Assembly: GCA_938016235.1 (NCBI GenBank)
Contig: CALLPU010000375.1
Location: forward strand, 1 to 6,598
Reading direction: 5' to 3'
DNA length: 6,598 nt
Origin: an uncultured Granulosicoccus sp.
GTDB taxonomy: Bacteria; Pseudomonadota; Gammaproteobacteria; Granulosicoccales; Granulosicoccaceae
Below are positions 1 through 6,202 of this stretch, piece by piece. The translations under genes were made by a program, and so were the position numbers. Position 1 is the first letter of the stretch, and each line of letters starts with the position of its first letter. A model generated the notes under the pieces. The model was given only the letters and a program-made list of their open reading frames with translations, was not told where the DNA came from and searched no databases.

Positions 1-59
1 TCTCATTGTTTTTTATCACTATATCCAGAGATTTGGGTCTGAAATGAATCGCTCTGGCA

Positions 60-75
60 GGGTGCGTAATTTGCA
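60..75 (+). promoter_or_regulatory. Possible sigma-54 (-24/-12) promoter of ntrBC
   Basis: The sequence GGGTGCGTAATTTGCA matches the sigma-54 consensus TGGCACG-N4-TTGCW at 9 of 12 informative positions. The invariant GG (61-62) and GC (73-74) dinucleotides lie at the required 12-base register. A sigma-54 promoter before ntrBC would let phosphorylated NtrC control its own operon, as is known in several proteobacteria. The predicted transcription start is about position 86, one base before the GTG start at 87, which would leave ntrB almost leaderless; this argues either for the later start at 102 or against the promoter. No NtrC enhancer pair (TGCACC-N5-GGTGCA type) is visible in the 59 bases upstream, but enhancers could lie outside the window. 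Confidence 0.4.
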
Positions 76-86
76 ACCTGCAATAT

Positions 87-1160
87 GTGACCAGATACCC
101 CGTGCCCCCAACGGCAAACGACCTATCCCTGCTCGACTCCCTCGCAACTGCCGTTGTTGCGATAGACGATGGCATGCGTATACGCTATGTGAACAGCGCC
201 GCCGAGCAATTGCTTGGCACCAGTGCCCGACGGGCCGTCGATCAGCGGCTGACCCGAGCACTGACGATCCCCGACTCCCTGTTTGCCCGAATTCGCGAGG
301 CGCTGGATAACGGCCAACCCTTTACTGATCGGCAAGTGTCGGTAGAACCGCACGGTCAGGATCCGCAGGTCGTCGATTTGTACCTGTCGCCATTCCGAAC
401 CGATGAATCACGCGCTGGCCTGGTGTTGGAAATCAACACCGTGGACAGACCACTGCGCATAGCCCGCGACGAGGCCATGCTCGCGCAGCAGGAGCACGCC
501 CGCTCGCTACTCCGGGGCCTGGCTCACGAAATCAAGAATCCACTGGGAGGGTTGCGTGGCGCCGCACAACTGCTGGCGCGACAACTGCCCGATGAGGAGC
601 TCAGCGAATACACCTCCATCATCATTCGTGAGGCCGATCGACTGCAGAGCCTGATAGATCGCATGCTGGGCCCGACAAATCGCCCACGGCGAAGCCCGGT
701 CAACCTTCACGAAGTGCTCGAGCATGTGCGCAAGATCATCATCGCCGGCGCACCAGAGGGCGTGCAGATTCGCTTCGACTACGACCCGAGTATCCCGGAA
801 TGCCTGACCGACCGGGACCGACTGGTGCAGGTGATGCTGAACATTGCCGGCAATGCGCTGCAGGCTCTGGGGGATTCCGGGCGTGTCGTTTTCCGCTCCC
901 GGGTGGTTAGCAATTTTACGATCGGCGGAACGCGCCACCCTCTGGTTGCGTGTCTGCAGATCATCGACAACGGACCGGGCGTTCCCGAACACCTGATAGA
1001 CCAGATCTTCTACCCGATGGTCACTGGCACTGATCACGGCACCGGGCTTGGCTTATCCATCGCACAGTCGATGATGAATCAGCTTGGCGGGCTGATCGAG
1101 TGCACCAGCGAACCTGGTCATACCACCTTCACAGTACTGATTCCTCTGGAGATCGCATGA
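87..1160 (+). CDS. ntrB: Nitrogen-regulation sensor histidine kinase/phosphatase NtrB (GlnL, NRII)
   Basis: Cytoplasmic two-component kinase that phosphorylates NtrC when nitrogen is limiting and, with the PII protein, dephosphorylates it under excess. At 357 residues it is close to the usual family length. An N-terminal PAS-like sensor domain spans about residues 13-80. The H-box reads GLAHEIKNPLGG, with the phospho-accepting His at 147. The ATP-binding domain shows the N-box Asn256 (NIAGNALQAL), the G1 box DNGPGVP (294-300), FYPMVTG and the G2 box GTGLGL (318-323). There is no membrane segment, as expected. The start is uncertain: GTG 87 has no clear Shine-Dalgarno sequence, and GTG 102 would give an N-terminus matching the spacing of E. 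coli NtrB and leave a 16-base leader after the candidate sigma-54 promoter. The stop overlaps the ntrC start (ATGA), indicating translational coupling. Identity is certain; only the start is open. Confidence 0.95.
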   Translation: MTRYPVPPTANDLSLLDSLATAVVAIDDGMRIRYVNSAAEQLLGTSARRAVDQRLTRALTIPDSLFARIREALDNGQPFTDRQVSVEPHGQDPQVVDLYLSPFRTDESRAGLVLEINTVDRPLRIARDEAMLAQQEHARSLLRGLAHEIKNPLGGLRGAAQLLARQLPDEELSEYTSIIIREADRLQSLIDRMLGPTNRPRRSPVNLHEVLEHVRKIIIAGAPEGVQIRFDYDPSIPECLTDRDRLVQVMLNIAGNALQALGDSGRVVFRSRVVSNFTIGGTRHPLVACLQIIDNGPGVPEHLIDQIFYPMVTGTDHGTGLGLSIAQSMMNQLGGLIECTSEPGHTTFTVLIPLEIA

Positions 1161-2578
1161 GCGACGAATATGTCTGGGTCATTGATGATGACCAATCGAT
1201 CCGCTGGGTATTGGAAAAGACACTCAAGCAAGCCGGCATGCAGGTCAACGTCTTTGAGTCTGCCGATGAAGCACTGGATGCCATGCGGGCGAATGCGCTG
1301 GCGCCGGATGCCGTTATCAGCGATATCCGAATGCCAGGCTCGGATGGGCTGTCGCTACTTGATCAGGTCAAGAAAACTCATCCCGATCTGCCTGTCCTGA
1401 TCATGACCGCGTTCTCCGATCTGGATAGCACAGTATCCGCATTCGAAGCAGGTGCGTTTGAGTACATTCCCAAACCATTCGATGTAGACACGGTGATAGA
1501 TCAGGTTCGCCGCGCCTGCAGCATACAAACCGAGCAGCGCAGCTCGCAAAGCGCGACAGCACGGTCGAAGCCAACACAGCGGGTAGTCGATGAGCCGGTT
1601 GAACTGATTGGTGATGCACCCGCCATGCAGGATGTCTTCAAGGCTATCGGTCGGTTGTCCCGCTCCAGGATCACCGTTCTGATCAACGGTGAAAGCGGTA
1701 CGGGCAAGGAGTTGATTGCCCACGCCTTGCATCGTCATAGCCCACGATCAGAAAAACCCTTTGTGGCATTGAACATGGCCGCAATCCCCCATGATCTGAT
1801 GGAGTCCGAACTCTTCGGGCATGAAAAAGGGGCTTTTACGGGCGCGCAAAGCACGCGTATCGGTCGCTTTGAGCAATCTGATGGCGGCACGCTGTTTCTG
1901 GATGAAATCGGTGACATGCCAGCCACATTGCAAACACGGCTGCTCCGGGTACTTGCTGATGGTCAGTTTTATCGGGTGGGCGGACACACGCCCATCCAGG
2001 TCGATGTCCGAATTATTGCGGCCACCCATCAGGACCTGGAAGCGCTCGTGCATGAAAAGCGCTTCCGCGAAGATCTGTTCCATCGATTGAACGTTATTCG
2101 CATTGAAGCACCGCCGCTGCGTCAACGGCGCGAGGACATACCGCGCCTGCTGCGCCATTTTCTGCTGAAAGCAGCTGAGGAACTGGGCGAAGAGGCGAAA
2201 GTCATGACTCCCGAATTCGAATCCTATGTCAGCTCACTCAGCTGGCCCGGCAACGTCAGACAACTACAAAACACGGCCCACTGGCTAACCGTTATGGCCG
2301 GCGGAACCGAACTTGAAATAGACGACATGCCGGCACAGGTTCAAGAGACACCGCTGCAGCGGGAAGTGGATTGGGAGAGTGGCTTGAGACAATGGGCCAA
2401 TCGCCAGCTGCAGGATGGCCACACCGACCTGCTCGGCAAAGCGCAACCGGCGGTTGAGCGCATCCTTATCCAATGCGCGTTGAACAAGACTCAGGACAGG
2501 CGTCAGGAAGCGGCACGACTCATTGGCTGGGGCCGCAACACATTGACGCGAAAGATCAAGGAACTGGACATGGAGTGA
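1157..2578 (+). CDS. ntrC: Nitrogen-regulation response regulator NtrC (GlnG, NRI), sigma-54 activator
   Basis: DNA-binding enhancer protein that, once phosphorylated by NtrB, oligomerises and uses ATP to open sigma-54 promoters of nitrogen-assimilation genes. It has 473 residues, the usual length. The receiver domain (1-120) has the acidic pocket D10-D12, phospho-acceptor D56 in SDIRMPG, T84 and K106 in PKPF. The AAA+ domain (about 150-380) has Walker A GESGTGKE (178-185), the sigma-54-contacting GAFTGA loop (225-230), Walker B ending LFLDEIGD (to 253), arginine-finger candidates R304 and R310, and sensor II WPGNVRQL (363-370). A Fis-type helix-turn-helix occupies about 450-468 (QEAARLIGWGRNTLTRK). 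ATG 1157 is chosen over an open reading frame beginning at 1100 because it overlaps the ntrB stop, has GGAGA at 1148-1152, and starts directly at the receiver fold. All key residues are present, so the protein should be functional. Confidence 0.97.
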   Translation: MSDEYVWVIDDDQSIRWVLEKTLKQAGMQVNVFESADEALDAMRANALAPDAVISDIRMPGSDGLSLLDQVKKTHPDLPVLIMTAFSDLDSTVSAFEAGAFEYIPKPFDVDTVIDQVRRACSIQTEQRSSQSATARSKPTQRVVDEPVELIGDAPAMQDVFKAIGRLSRSRITVLINGESGTGKELIAHALHRHSPRSEKPFVALNMAAIPHDLMESELFGHEKGAFTGAQSTRIGRFEQSDGGTLFLDEIGDMPATLQTRLLRVLADGQFYRVGGHTPIQVDVRIIAATHQDLEALVHEKRFREDLFHRLNVIRIEAPPLRQRREDIPRLLRHFLLKAAEELGEEAKVMTPEFESYVSSLSWPGNVRQLQNTAHWLTVMAGGTELEIDDMPAQVQETPLQREVDWESGLRQWANRQLQDGHTDLLGKAQPAVERILIQCALNKTQDRRQEAARLIGWGRNTLTRKIKELDME

Positions 2579-2586
2579 TCGCAGTG

Positions 2587-2606
2587 GCCGCCTACCCGAT
2601 GGCGGC
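2587..2606. other. Small GC hairpin between ntrC and tyrS
   Basis: GCCGCC (2587-2592) and GGCGGC (2601-2606) are perfect complements separated by an eight-base loop, nine bases after the ntrC stop. No run of T follows (the next bases are GCAATAAGC), so it is not a classical rho-independent terminator. It could weakly attenuate transcription or stabilise the 3' end of the ntrBC message. It could also be chance in GC-rich DNA. Confidence 0.35.
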
Positions 2607-2628
2607 GCAATAAGCTAGTATCTCGCGC

Positions 2629-3927
2629 ATGAAAAACTTTATCCAGGAACTCCAGTGGCGCGGGATGATCCACGACGTCACGCCCGGCGCTGAAGAACAT
2701 CTCCAGGAAGGGGTTCGTAGTGCCTATATCGGCTTCGACCCCACTGCAGACTCGCTGCACATAGGCAATCTCGTTCCCATCATGTTGCTGGCACATTTCC
2801 AACGCTGCGGCCACAAGCCGGTAGCGCTGGTCGGTGGCGCCACCGGCATGATAGGCGACCCATCCGGCAAGTCCGACGAGCGCAACCTCCTCGATGAGCC
2901 CACGTTGCGGCACAATCAGGAAGCCGTGCGGAAACAGCTCTCACAGTTTCTGGACTTCTCTGACAGCTGCGACAATGCCGCTCGTATGGTCAACAACTAC
3001 GACTGGATGAAGAACTTCACCTTTCTCCAGTTCATCCGCGATGTTGGCAAACACATTACCGTCAACTACATGATGGCGAAAGATTCAGTCAAGAACCGGA
3101 TCGCTGCAGACGCTGAAGAATCATCCGGCATGAGCTTCACCGAGTTCACCTATCAACTGGTGCAGGGTTACGACTTTCTGCATCTGTTCAACAACGAAAA
3201 CTGCAGCCTCCAGATGGGTGGCAGTGATCAATGGGGCAACATTCTCACGGGCACCGAGCTGGTCAGAAGAATCGGCAAAGGCAAGGCGTTTGCCGTGACC
3301 TGCCCGCTGATCACCAAAGCAGATGGCTCGAAGTTCGGCAAATCCGAAGGTGGCAATGTGTGGCTCGACCCGGCGCGCACGTCCCCCTACAAGTTCTATC
3401 AATACTGGCTGAACTCCAGCGACGAAGACAGCGAAAAATACATCCGGATTTTCACCTTTCTCGATGAGCCTGCAATCGACGCCCTGATCAGCGAACACAA
3501 GGAAGCGCCGCATCAGCGAACACTACAAAAACGACTCGCATCGGAGATCACCTCGATGGTGCATTCACAGACAGAACTGGACACAGCAATAGCAGCCAGC
3601 GCCATGCTGTTTGGCAAGGCCACCACAGACGATCTGAAGCAACTGGATGAACAGACATTTCTCGATGTATTCGAAGGCGTGCCACAGGCAACCGTGTCGC
3701 GCTCATCTGTCGATCAGGGGCTGGACATTGTGGCAGCGCTGGCAACCGACTCGGGCTTTCTGAAATCTACCAGTGAAGCGCGACGTGCCCTGAAGGAAAA
3801 TTCAATCGCCGTGAACCGAGAAAAAGTCAGCGACAATTGCACCCTCACATCGGAGGATTTAATCAATAACAAGTTCGTGCTGCTGCAACGCGGCAAGAAG
3901 AACTATTTCGTGTTGAAGGTGGAGTAG
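2629..3927 (+). CDS. tyrS: Tyrosyl-tRNA synthetase, Bacteroidota-like form
   Basis: Class Ic aminoacyl-tRNA synthetase that activates tyrosine with ATP and charges tRNA-Tyr in the cytoplasm; it has 432 residues. The catalytic Rossmann domain has the tyrosine pocket Y33-x-G35-x-D37, the first signature as HIGN (44-47) rather than HIGH, MGGSDQWGN (196-204), and the KMSKS loop as KFGKS (235-239). An S4-like tRNA-binding domain fills about residues 370-430, ending QRGKKNYF near the C-terminus. Many stretches (WRGMIHDVTPG near the start, NNYDWMKNF, VGKHITVNYMMAKDSV) match my memory of Bacteroidota TyrRS better than the E. coli TyrS or TyrZ forms, suggesting horizontal replacement. ATG 2629 fits the family N-terminus, although no good Shine-Dalgarno sequence precedes it. 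It lies 50 bases after ntrC and may be partly co-transcribed with it. No tRNA-Tyr or T-box-like leader is seen. Confidence 0.97.
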   Translation: MKNFIQELQWRGMIHDVTPGAEEHLQEGVRSAYIGFDPTADSLHIGNLVPIMLLAHFQRCGHKPVALVGGATGMIGDPSGKSDERNLLDEPTLRHNQEAVRKQLSQFLDFSDSCDNAARMVNNYDWMKNFTFLQFIRDVGKHITVNYMMAKDSVKNRIAADAEESSGMSFTEFTYQLVQGYDFLHLFNNENCSLQMGGSDQWGNILTGTELVRRIGKGKAFAVTCPLITKADGSKFGKSEGGNVWLDPARTSPYKFYQYWLNSSDEDSEKYIRIFTFLDEPAIDALISEHKEAPHQRTLQKRLASEITSMVHSQTELDTAIAASAMLFGKATTDDLKQLDEQTFLDVFEGVPQATVSRSSVDQGLDIVAALATDSGFLKSTSEARRALKENSIAVNREKVSDNCTLTSEDLINNKFVLLQRGKKNYFVLKVE

Positions 3928-3937
3928 ACCAGGTAGA

Positions 3938-4063
3938 TTAATCCCCAGCCTCTTTCTTCACAATCTTGTGCTCTTCTTCCGAGTGCCTTTGCTTCCAATA
4001 GCTGGATACATAATGTTCCAGCTCTGCTGTGGACACAGCGGTAAAGTCGGTATTGGCTTCCAT
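3938..4063 (-). CDS. Small hypothetical protein, 41 residues, acidic and probably helical
   Basis: A 41-codon frame on the minus strand runs from ATG (complement of 4061-4063) to TAA (complement of 3938-3940). It is supported by an AGGAG Shine-Dalgarno sequence seven bases upstream and by filling the tyrS-to-M24 gap neatly, ending 10 bases from the convergent tyrS stop. The product begins MEANTDFTAV, and a stretch from about residue 11 to 38 (TAELEHYVSSYWKQRHSEEE and on) is rich in Glu, Lys, His and aromatics with no proline or glycine, so a single helix is likely. There are nine acidic and five Lys/Arg residues. There is no signal peptide, membrane segment or Cys/His metal motif. I do not recognise the family. 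Two longer minus-strand frames overlap it (3903-4100 and 3958-4215), but they lack a comparable ribosome binding site and protein-like composition. Confidence 0.55.
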   Translation of the reverse strand: MEANTDFTAVSTAELEHYVSSYWKQRHSEEEHKIVKKEAGD

Positions 4064-4070
4064 GCGAAAT

Positions 4071-4075
4071 CTCCT
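4071..4075 (-). promoter_or_regulatory. Strong ribosome binding site of the 41-codon gene
   Basis: On the minus strand the sequence CTCAGGAGATTTCGC directly precedes the ATG at 4063. The AGGAG core pairs with the 3' end of 16S rRNA and sits seven bases from the start codon, an ideal spacing. It is among the best Shine-Dalgarno sequences in the window and is the main reason for believing that the small frame is translated. Confidence 0.6.
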
Positions 4076-4090
4076 GAGTTCCAGCGACCC

Positions 4091-4111
4091 GTGATCTCAA
4101 AAAGAGACCAT
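4091..4111. promoter_or_regulatory. Imperfect inverted repeat in the divergent spacer
   Basis: GTGATCTC and GAGACCAT flank a central AAAAA. Four inner base pairs (4095-4098 with 4104-4107) are perfect, one mismatch follows (4094/4108), then two more pairs and a G-T wobble. It lies 28-48 bases upstream of the small minus-strand gene, probably in its leader or promoter, inside the AT-rich part of the 181-base divergent spacer. It could be an operator for a dimeric regulator or an RNA stem-loop. No convincing sigma-70 promoter with both hexamers was found on either strand of 4064-4244. Confidence 0.3.
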
Positions 4112-4169
4112 AAAATCAAAATCAAGCAAAGCATTTTTAGCCACACAGGCGATTGAGAAACGCTCCCGC

Positions 4170-4176
4170 GGAGGTG
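4170..4176 (+). promoter_or_regulatory. Shine-Dalgarno-like GGAGGTG upstream of the M24 gene
   Basis: GGAGGTG is a seven-base match to the anti-Shine-Dalgarno sequence. The only in-frame start near it for the M24 gene is GTG 4188, 11 bases away, which is slightly long. Use of GTG 4188 would add 19 residues (MLVSTCLYTL and so on) that do not look like the family N-terminus. It may be a chance match, a true distant site, or serve another short frame; I see no convincing ATG-initiated one. Confidence 0.25.
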
Positions 4177-4244
4177 TTCTATCAGCAGTGCTTGTTTCAA
4201 CCTGTTTGTATACACTCTGCTCTGGACGCACAGTCGGAAACCCC

Positions 4245-5402
4245 ATGCTAGAAGAAGCCAATCAACGAACGCTCAACCTGCAAGACCGTATGCGGCAGGC
4301 AAACATCGGCAAGGCGATATTCACCGACGAAAGCTCTATTGCCTACCTGGCAGGCTTCTGGGGTTATCTGGGCATCGACTTCGGGCGGCCTAGTATGCTG
4401 GTAGTCAGTGCCGATGAAGCACCGATTGTGATTACACCGCTCATGGAGTCCGAAATGGTCAGTGAGATGACATGGGTTGAGGATGTGCGTGTCTGGGAGG
4501 ATATCGGGACGCGTAGCTGGGGACGCGTACTGACCGAAGCATTGGGACAGACAACTCGGGATATCTGGATCGAGCGAAATCACACACCCGCTATCGTGCG
4601 CAACTTTCTGGATGACACCTATCCCGATGTGCCGTTTTCTGATATCTCACCCGTGCTGGCAGAGCTGCGAATGATCAAATCCCCTTTTGAAATTTCGGTG
4701 ATGAAGCAAGCCGGGGAAATTGCCGGTGCCATGATGGCAGCCGCGCACGACTCCTTGCAGCCAGGTGTCCCTGAATATGAATCGGCTCTGGCTGTGATCA
4801 GCGCAGGATCGCGCAAGGCTGCCGGGTTTCTCACGGATACAGGCTGGGAACGTTTCGTCTCGCCAATGATTCACAACCTGCAGATTCTGCAAAGTGGTGC
4901 CGATACATCCATGGTTCACCGGCGAGCCAGTGTCAGGACCTATCAACACTTTGATCCTGTCTATTTCTGCTTCTGCAATATGGCGCAGTTCAAACAATAC
5001 AAGCTTGGCTTTGACCGCATGTTTTATATCGGTGACGTAACCGATCAGGCTCGCGACGTTCAGGAAGCCGCCATTGCCGCACAGCAGGCCGCTATCGCTG
5101 CCATCAGGCCGGGCGTGGTTGCAGAGGATGTGGCAGCCGCTGCCAATGAGGTCTATCAGCAGCGTGGGTTTGAAACAGGCTATCGTACTGGCCGGTCTAT
5201 TGGCATTGCCTATCTGGAAGCCCCTGAATTAAAAGCCGGCGACAAGACTGTGCTGCGCGAAGGCATGACGTTTGCGGTGGACGGGGGTATTTCAATCGAC
5301 GGTACGGTGGCCGGACGCATCGGCGACTCCGTTGTGGTGGGCAAGGACGGCGCTGAGTACCTCACGAGCTATCCCAGAGAGATCTTGTTGAGCAAGGGTT
5401 AA
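4245..5402 (+). CDS. M24-family creatinase-like hydrolase lacking all metal ligands
   Basis: The protein of 385 residues has a creatinase-type N-terminal domain (about 8-140) and a C-terminal pita-bread M24 domain (about 150-385). The five metal ligands of Xaa-Pro peptidases are all replaced: by motif alignment Asp to C244, Asp to G255, His to R317, Glu to D346 and Glu to G360 (RIGD instead of RIED). It is therefore unlikely to be a metallopeptidase. It does resemble Pseudomonas creatinase, the metal-free member: FGRP (46-49) corresponds to creatinase F62-G63-R64, which contacts substrate carboxylate; H225 aligns with catalytic H232; D257 and D346 stand where creatinase has E262 and E358. The substrate is unknown, perhaps a small nitrogenous carboxylate; ectoine hydrolase is another M24 non-peptidase. 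ATG 4245 is preferred (GGAA at 4236-4239, family N-terminus); GTG 4188 is the alternative. It is probably co-transcribed with the nitrilase four bases downstream. The fold is certain, the reaction is not. Confidence 0.88.
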   Translation: MLEEANQRTLNLQDRMRQANIGKAIFTDESSIAYLAGFWGYLGIDFGRPSMLVVSADEAPIVITPLMESEMVSEMTWVEDVRVWEDIGTRSWGRVLTEALGQTTRDIWIERNHTPAIVRNFLDDTYPDVPFSDISPVLAELRMIKSPFEISVMKQAGEIAGAMMAAAHDSLQPGVPEYESALAVISAGSRKAAGFLTDTGWERFVSPMIHNLQILQSGADTSMVHRRASVRTYQHFDPVYFCFCNMAQFKQYKLGFDRMFYIGDVTDQARDVQEAAIAAQQAAIAAIRPGVVAEDVAAAANEVYQQRGFETGYRTGRSIGIAYLEAPELKAGDKTVLREGMTFAVDGGISIDGTVAGRIGDSVVVGKDGAEYLTSYPREILLSKG

Positions 5403-5406
5403 GGGC

Positions 5407-6195
5407 GTGCAAAACTCACTCAATGTTGCGACCCTGCAAGCGCCTGGTTCACTGGTCGGGCCACAAGCACGACTCGAATGGCTGACCGCGGCGATCAGTG
5501 AACTGGATACTGACAACCTTGATCTGGTGGCCTTGCCTGAGCTTTTTTTAACAGGCTATAACATCGGCGAACAGGTAACGCTATGGGCCGAGGAACGTGG
5601 CGGCGCATACTCAAAACAGATCGCAGCGCTTGCACAATTGCATCAGGTAGCGATTCATTTTGGTTACGCTGAAAGAGAGGGTGGTCAGATATACAACTCT
5701 GCCGCCTGTGTTGACAAAACAGGAACCATCACCGGGCATCATCGCAAACTGTTATTGCCACCGGGATTCGAATCAACGTACTTTGCACAGGGCAACAGCT
5801 ATTCGCAGTTCACGATCAAAGGAATCAGAATTGCCACCCTGATTTGCTATGACGCAGAGTTTCCTGAAGCGTTTCGTGCCGTGGCGCTGGCAGGCTGTGA
5901 TCTGGTAGTCGTACCAACAGCTCTTGGAGCACAGTGGGGTGTTGTGTCAACGTGCGTGGTACCAGCGCGGGCTTTCGAGAACGGCGTTTATGTGTGTTAT
6001 GCCAATCATTGCGGTGAGGAGAACGGCATAGGGTACTACGGCGGCAGTTGTATTGTTGGCCCGGATGGCAAGGATCTGGCGCGCGCAGCACGCGGCGCTC
6101 AGACACTGACTGCCCGGCTCGATGTCGCAGAGGTCAAGGCTGCCAGACGTCGTTTGCCGTATCATGTGGACAGGCTGAAACTACCTGGCCTGTGA
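5407..6195 (+). CDS. Nitrilase-superfamily carbon-nitrogen hydrolase (amidase-like)
   Basis: Cytoplasmic C-N hydrolase of 262 residues, a full-length single nitrilase domain. The catalytic triad is complete: E45 in LPELFLTGY, K114 in HHRKLLLP and C147 in ICYDAEFPE. The auxiliary Glu is probably E122 in PPGFES. The RAFEN motif (188-192) and GGSCIVGPDG further on are typical of the superfamily. The overall pattern and the C-terminal VDRLKL resemble RamA-type amidases more than true nitrilases or N-carbamoylputrescine amidase, so release of ammonia from an amide is the likely reaction; the substrate cannot be read from sequence. The GTG start is chosen because AAGGG at 5394-5398 lies eight bases away, the M24 stop is only four bases upstream, and the first beta-strand (LNVATLQA) follows at once. 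The tight spacing implies an operon with the M24 gene. The stop lies seven bases from the convergent ATP-grasp gene, with no terminator between. Confidence 0.92.
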   Translation: MQNSLNVATLQAPGSLVGPQARLEWLTAAISELDTDNLDLVALPELFLTGYNIGEQVTLWAEERGGAYSKQIAALAQLHQVAIHFGYAEREGGQIYNSAACVDKTGTITGHHRKLLLPPGFESTYFAQGNSYSQFTIKGIRIATLICYDAEFPEAFRAVALAGCDLVVVPTALGAQWGVVSTCVVPARAFENGVYVCYANHCGEENGIGYYGGSCIVGPDGKDLARAARGAQTLTARLDVAEVKAARRRLPYHVDRLKLPGL

Positions 6196-6202
6196 ACGCG
6201 TT

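Noticed and set aside
1..59. T-run at 9-14 as the tail of an upstream terminator
   Set aside because: No stem is visible; it would have to lie left of the window.
507..1037. Long minus-strand frame of 176 codons opposite ntrB
   Set aside because: It is antisense to conserved kinase motifs and its translation matches no family I recognise.
2611..2631. TAGTAT (2616-2621) as a -10 element with a GC-rich discriminator, making tyrS leaderless
   Set aside because: Only four of six bases match, there is no -35 hexamer at 16-18 bases and no extended TG motif.
4116..4146. Minus-strand TGGC...TTGC as a sigma-54 promoter for the small gene
   Set aside because: The GG-to-GC spacing is 10 or 15 bases rather than the required 12.
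3958..4215. Minus-strand frame of 85 codons with a short hydrophobic stretch
   Set aside because: It overlaps the better-supported 41-codon gene, lacks a ribosome binding site, and its sequence does not look like a conserved protein.
4506..4529. Direct repeat GGGACGCGTA, two copies 14 bases apart
   Set aside because: It lies inside the M24 coding frame, has only two copies, and is readily explained by codon use.
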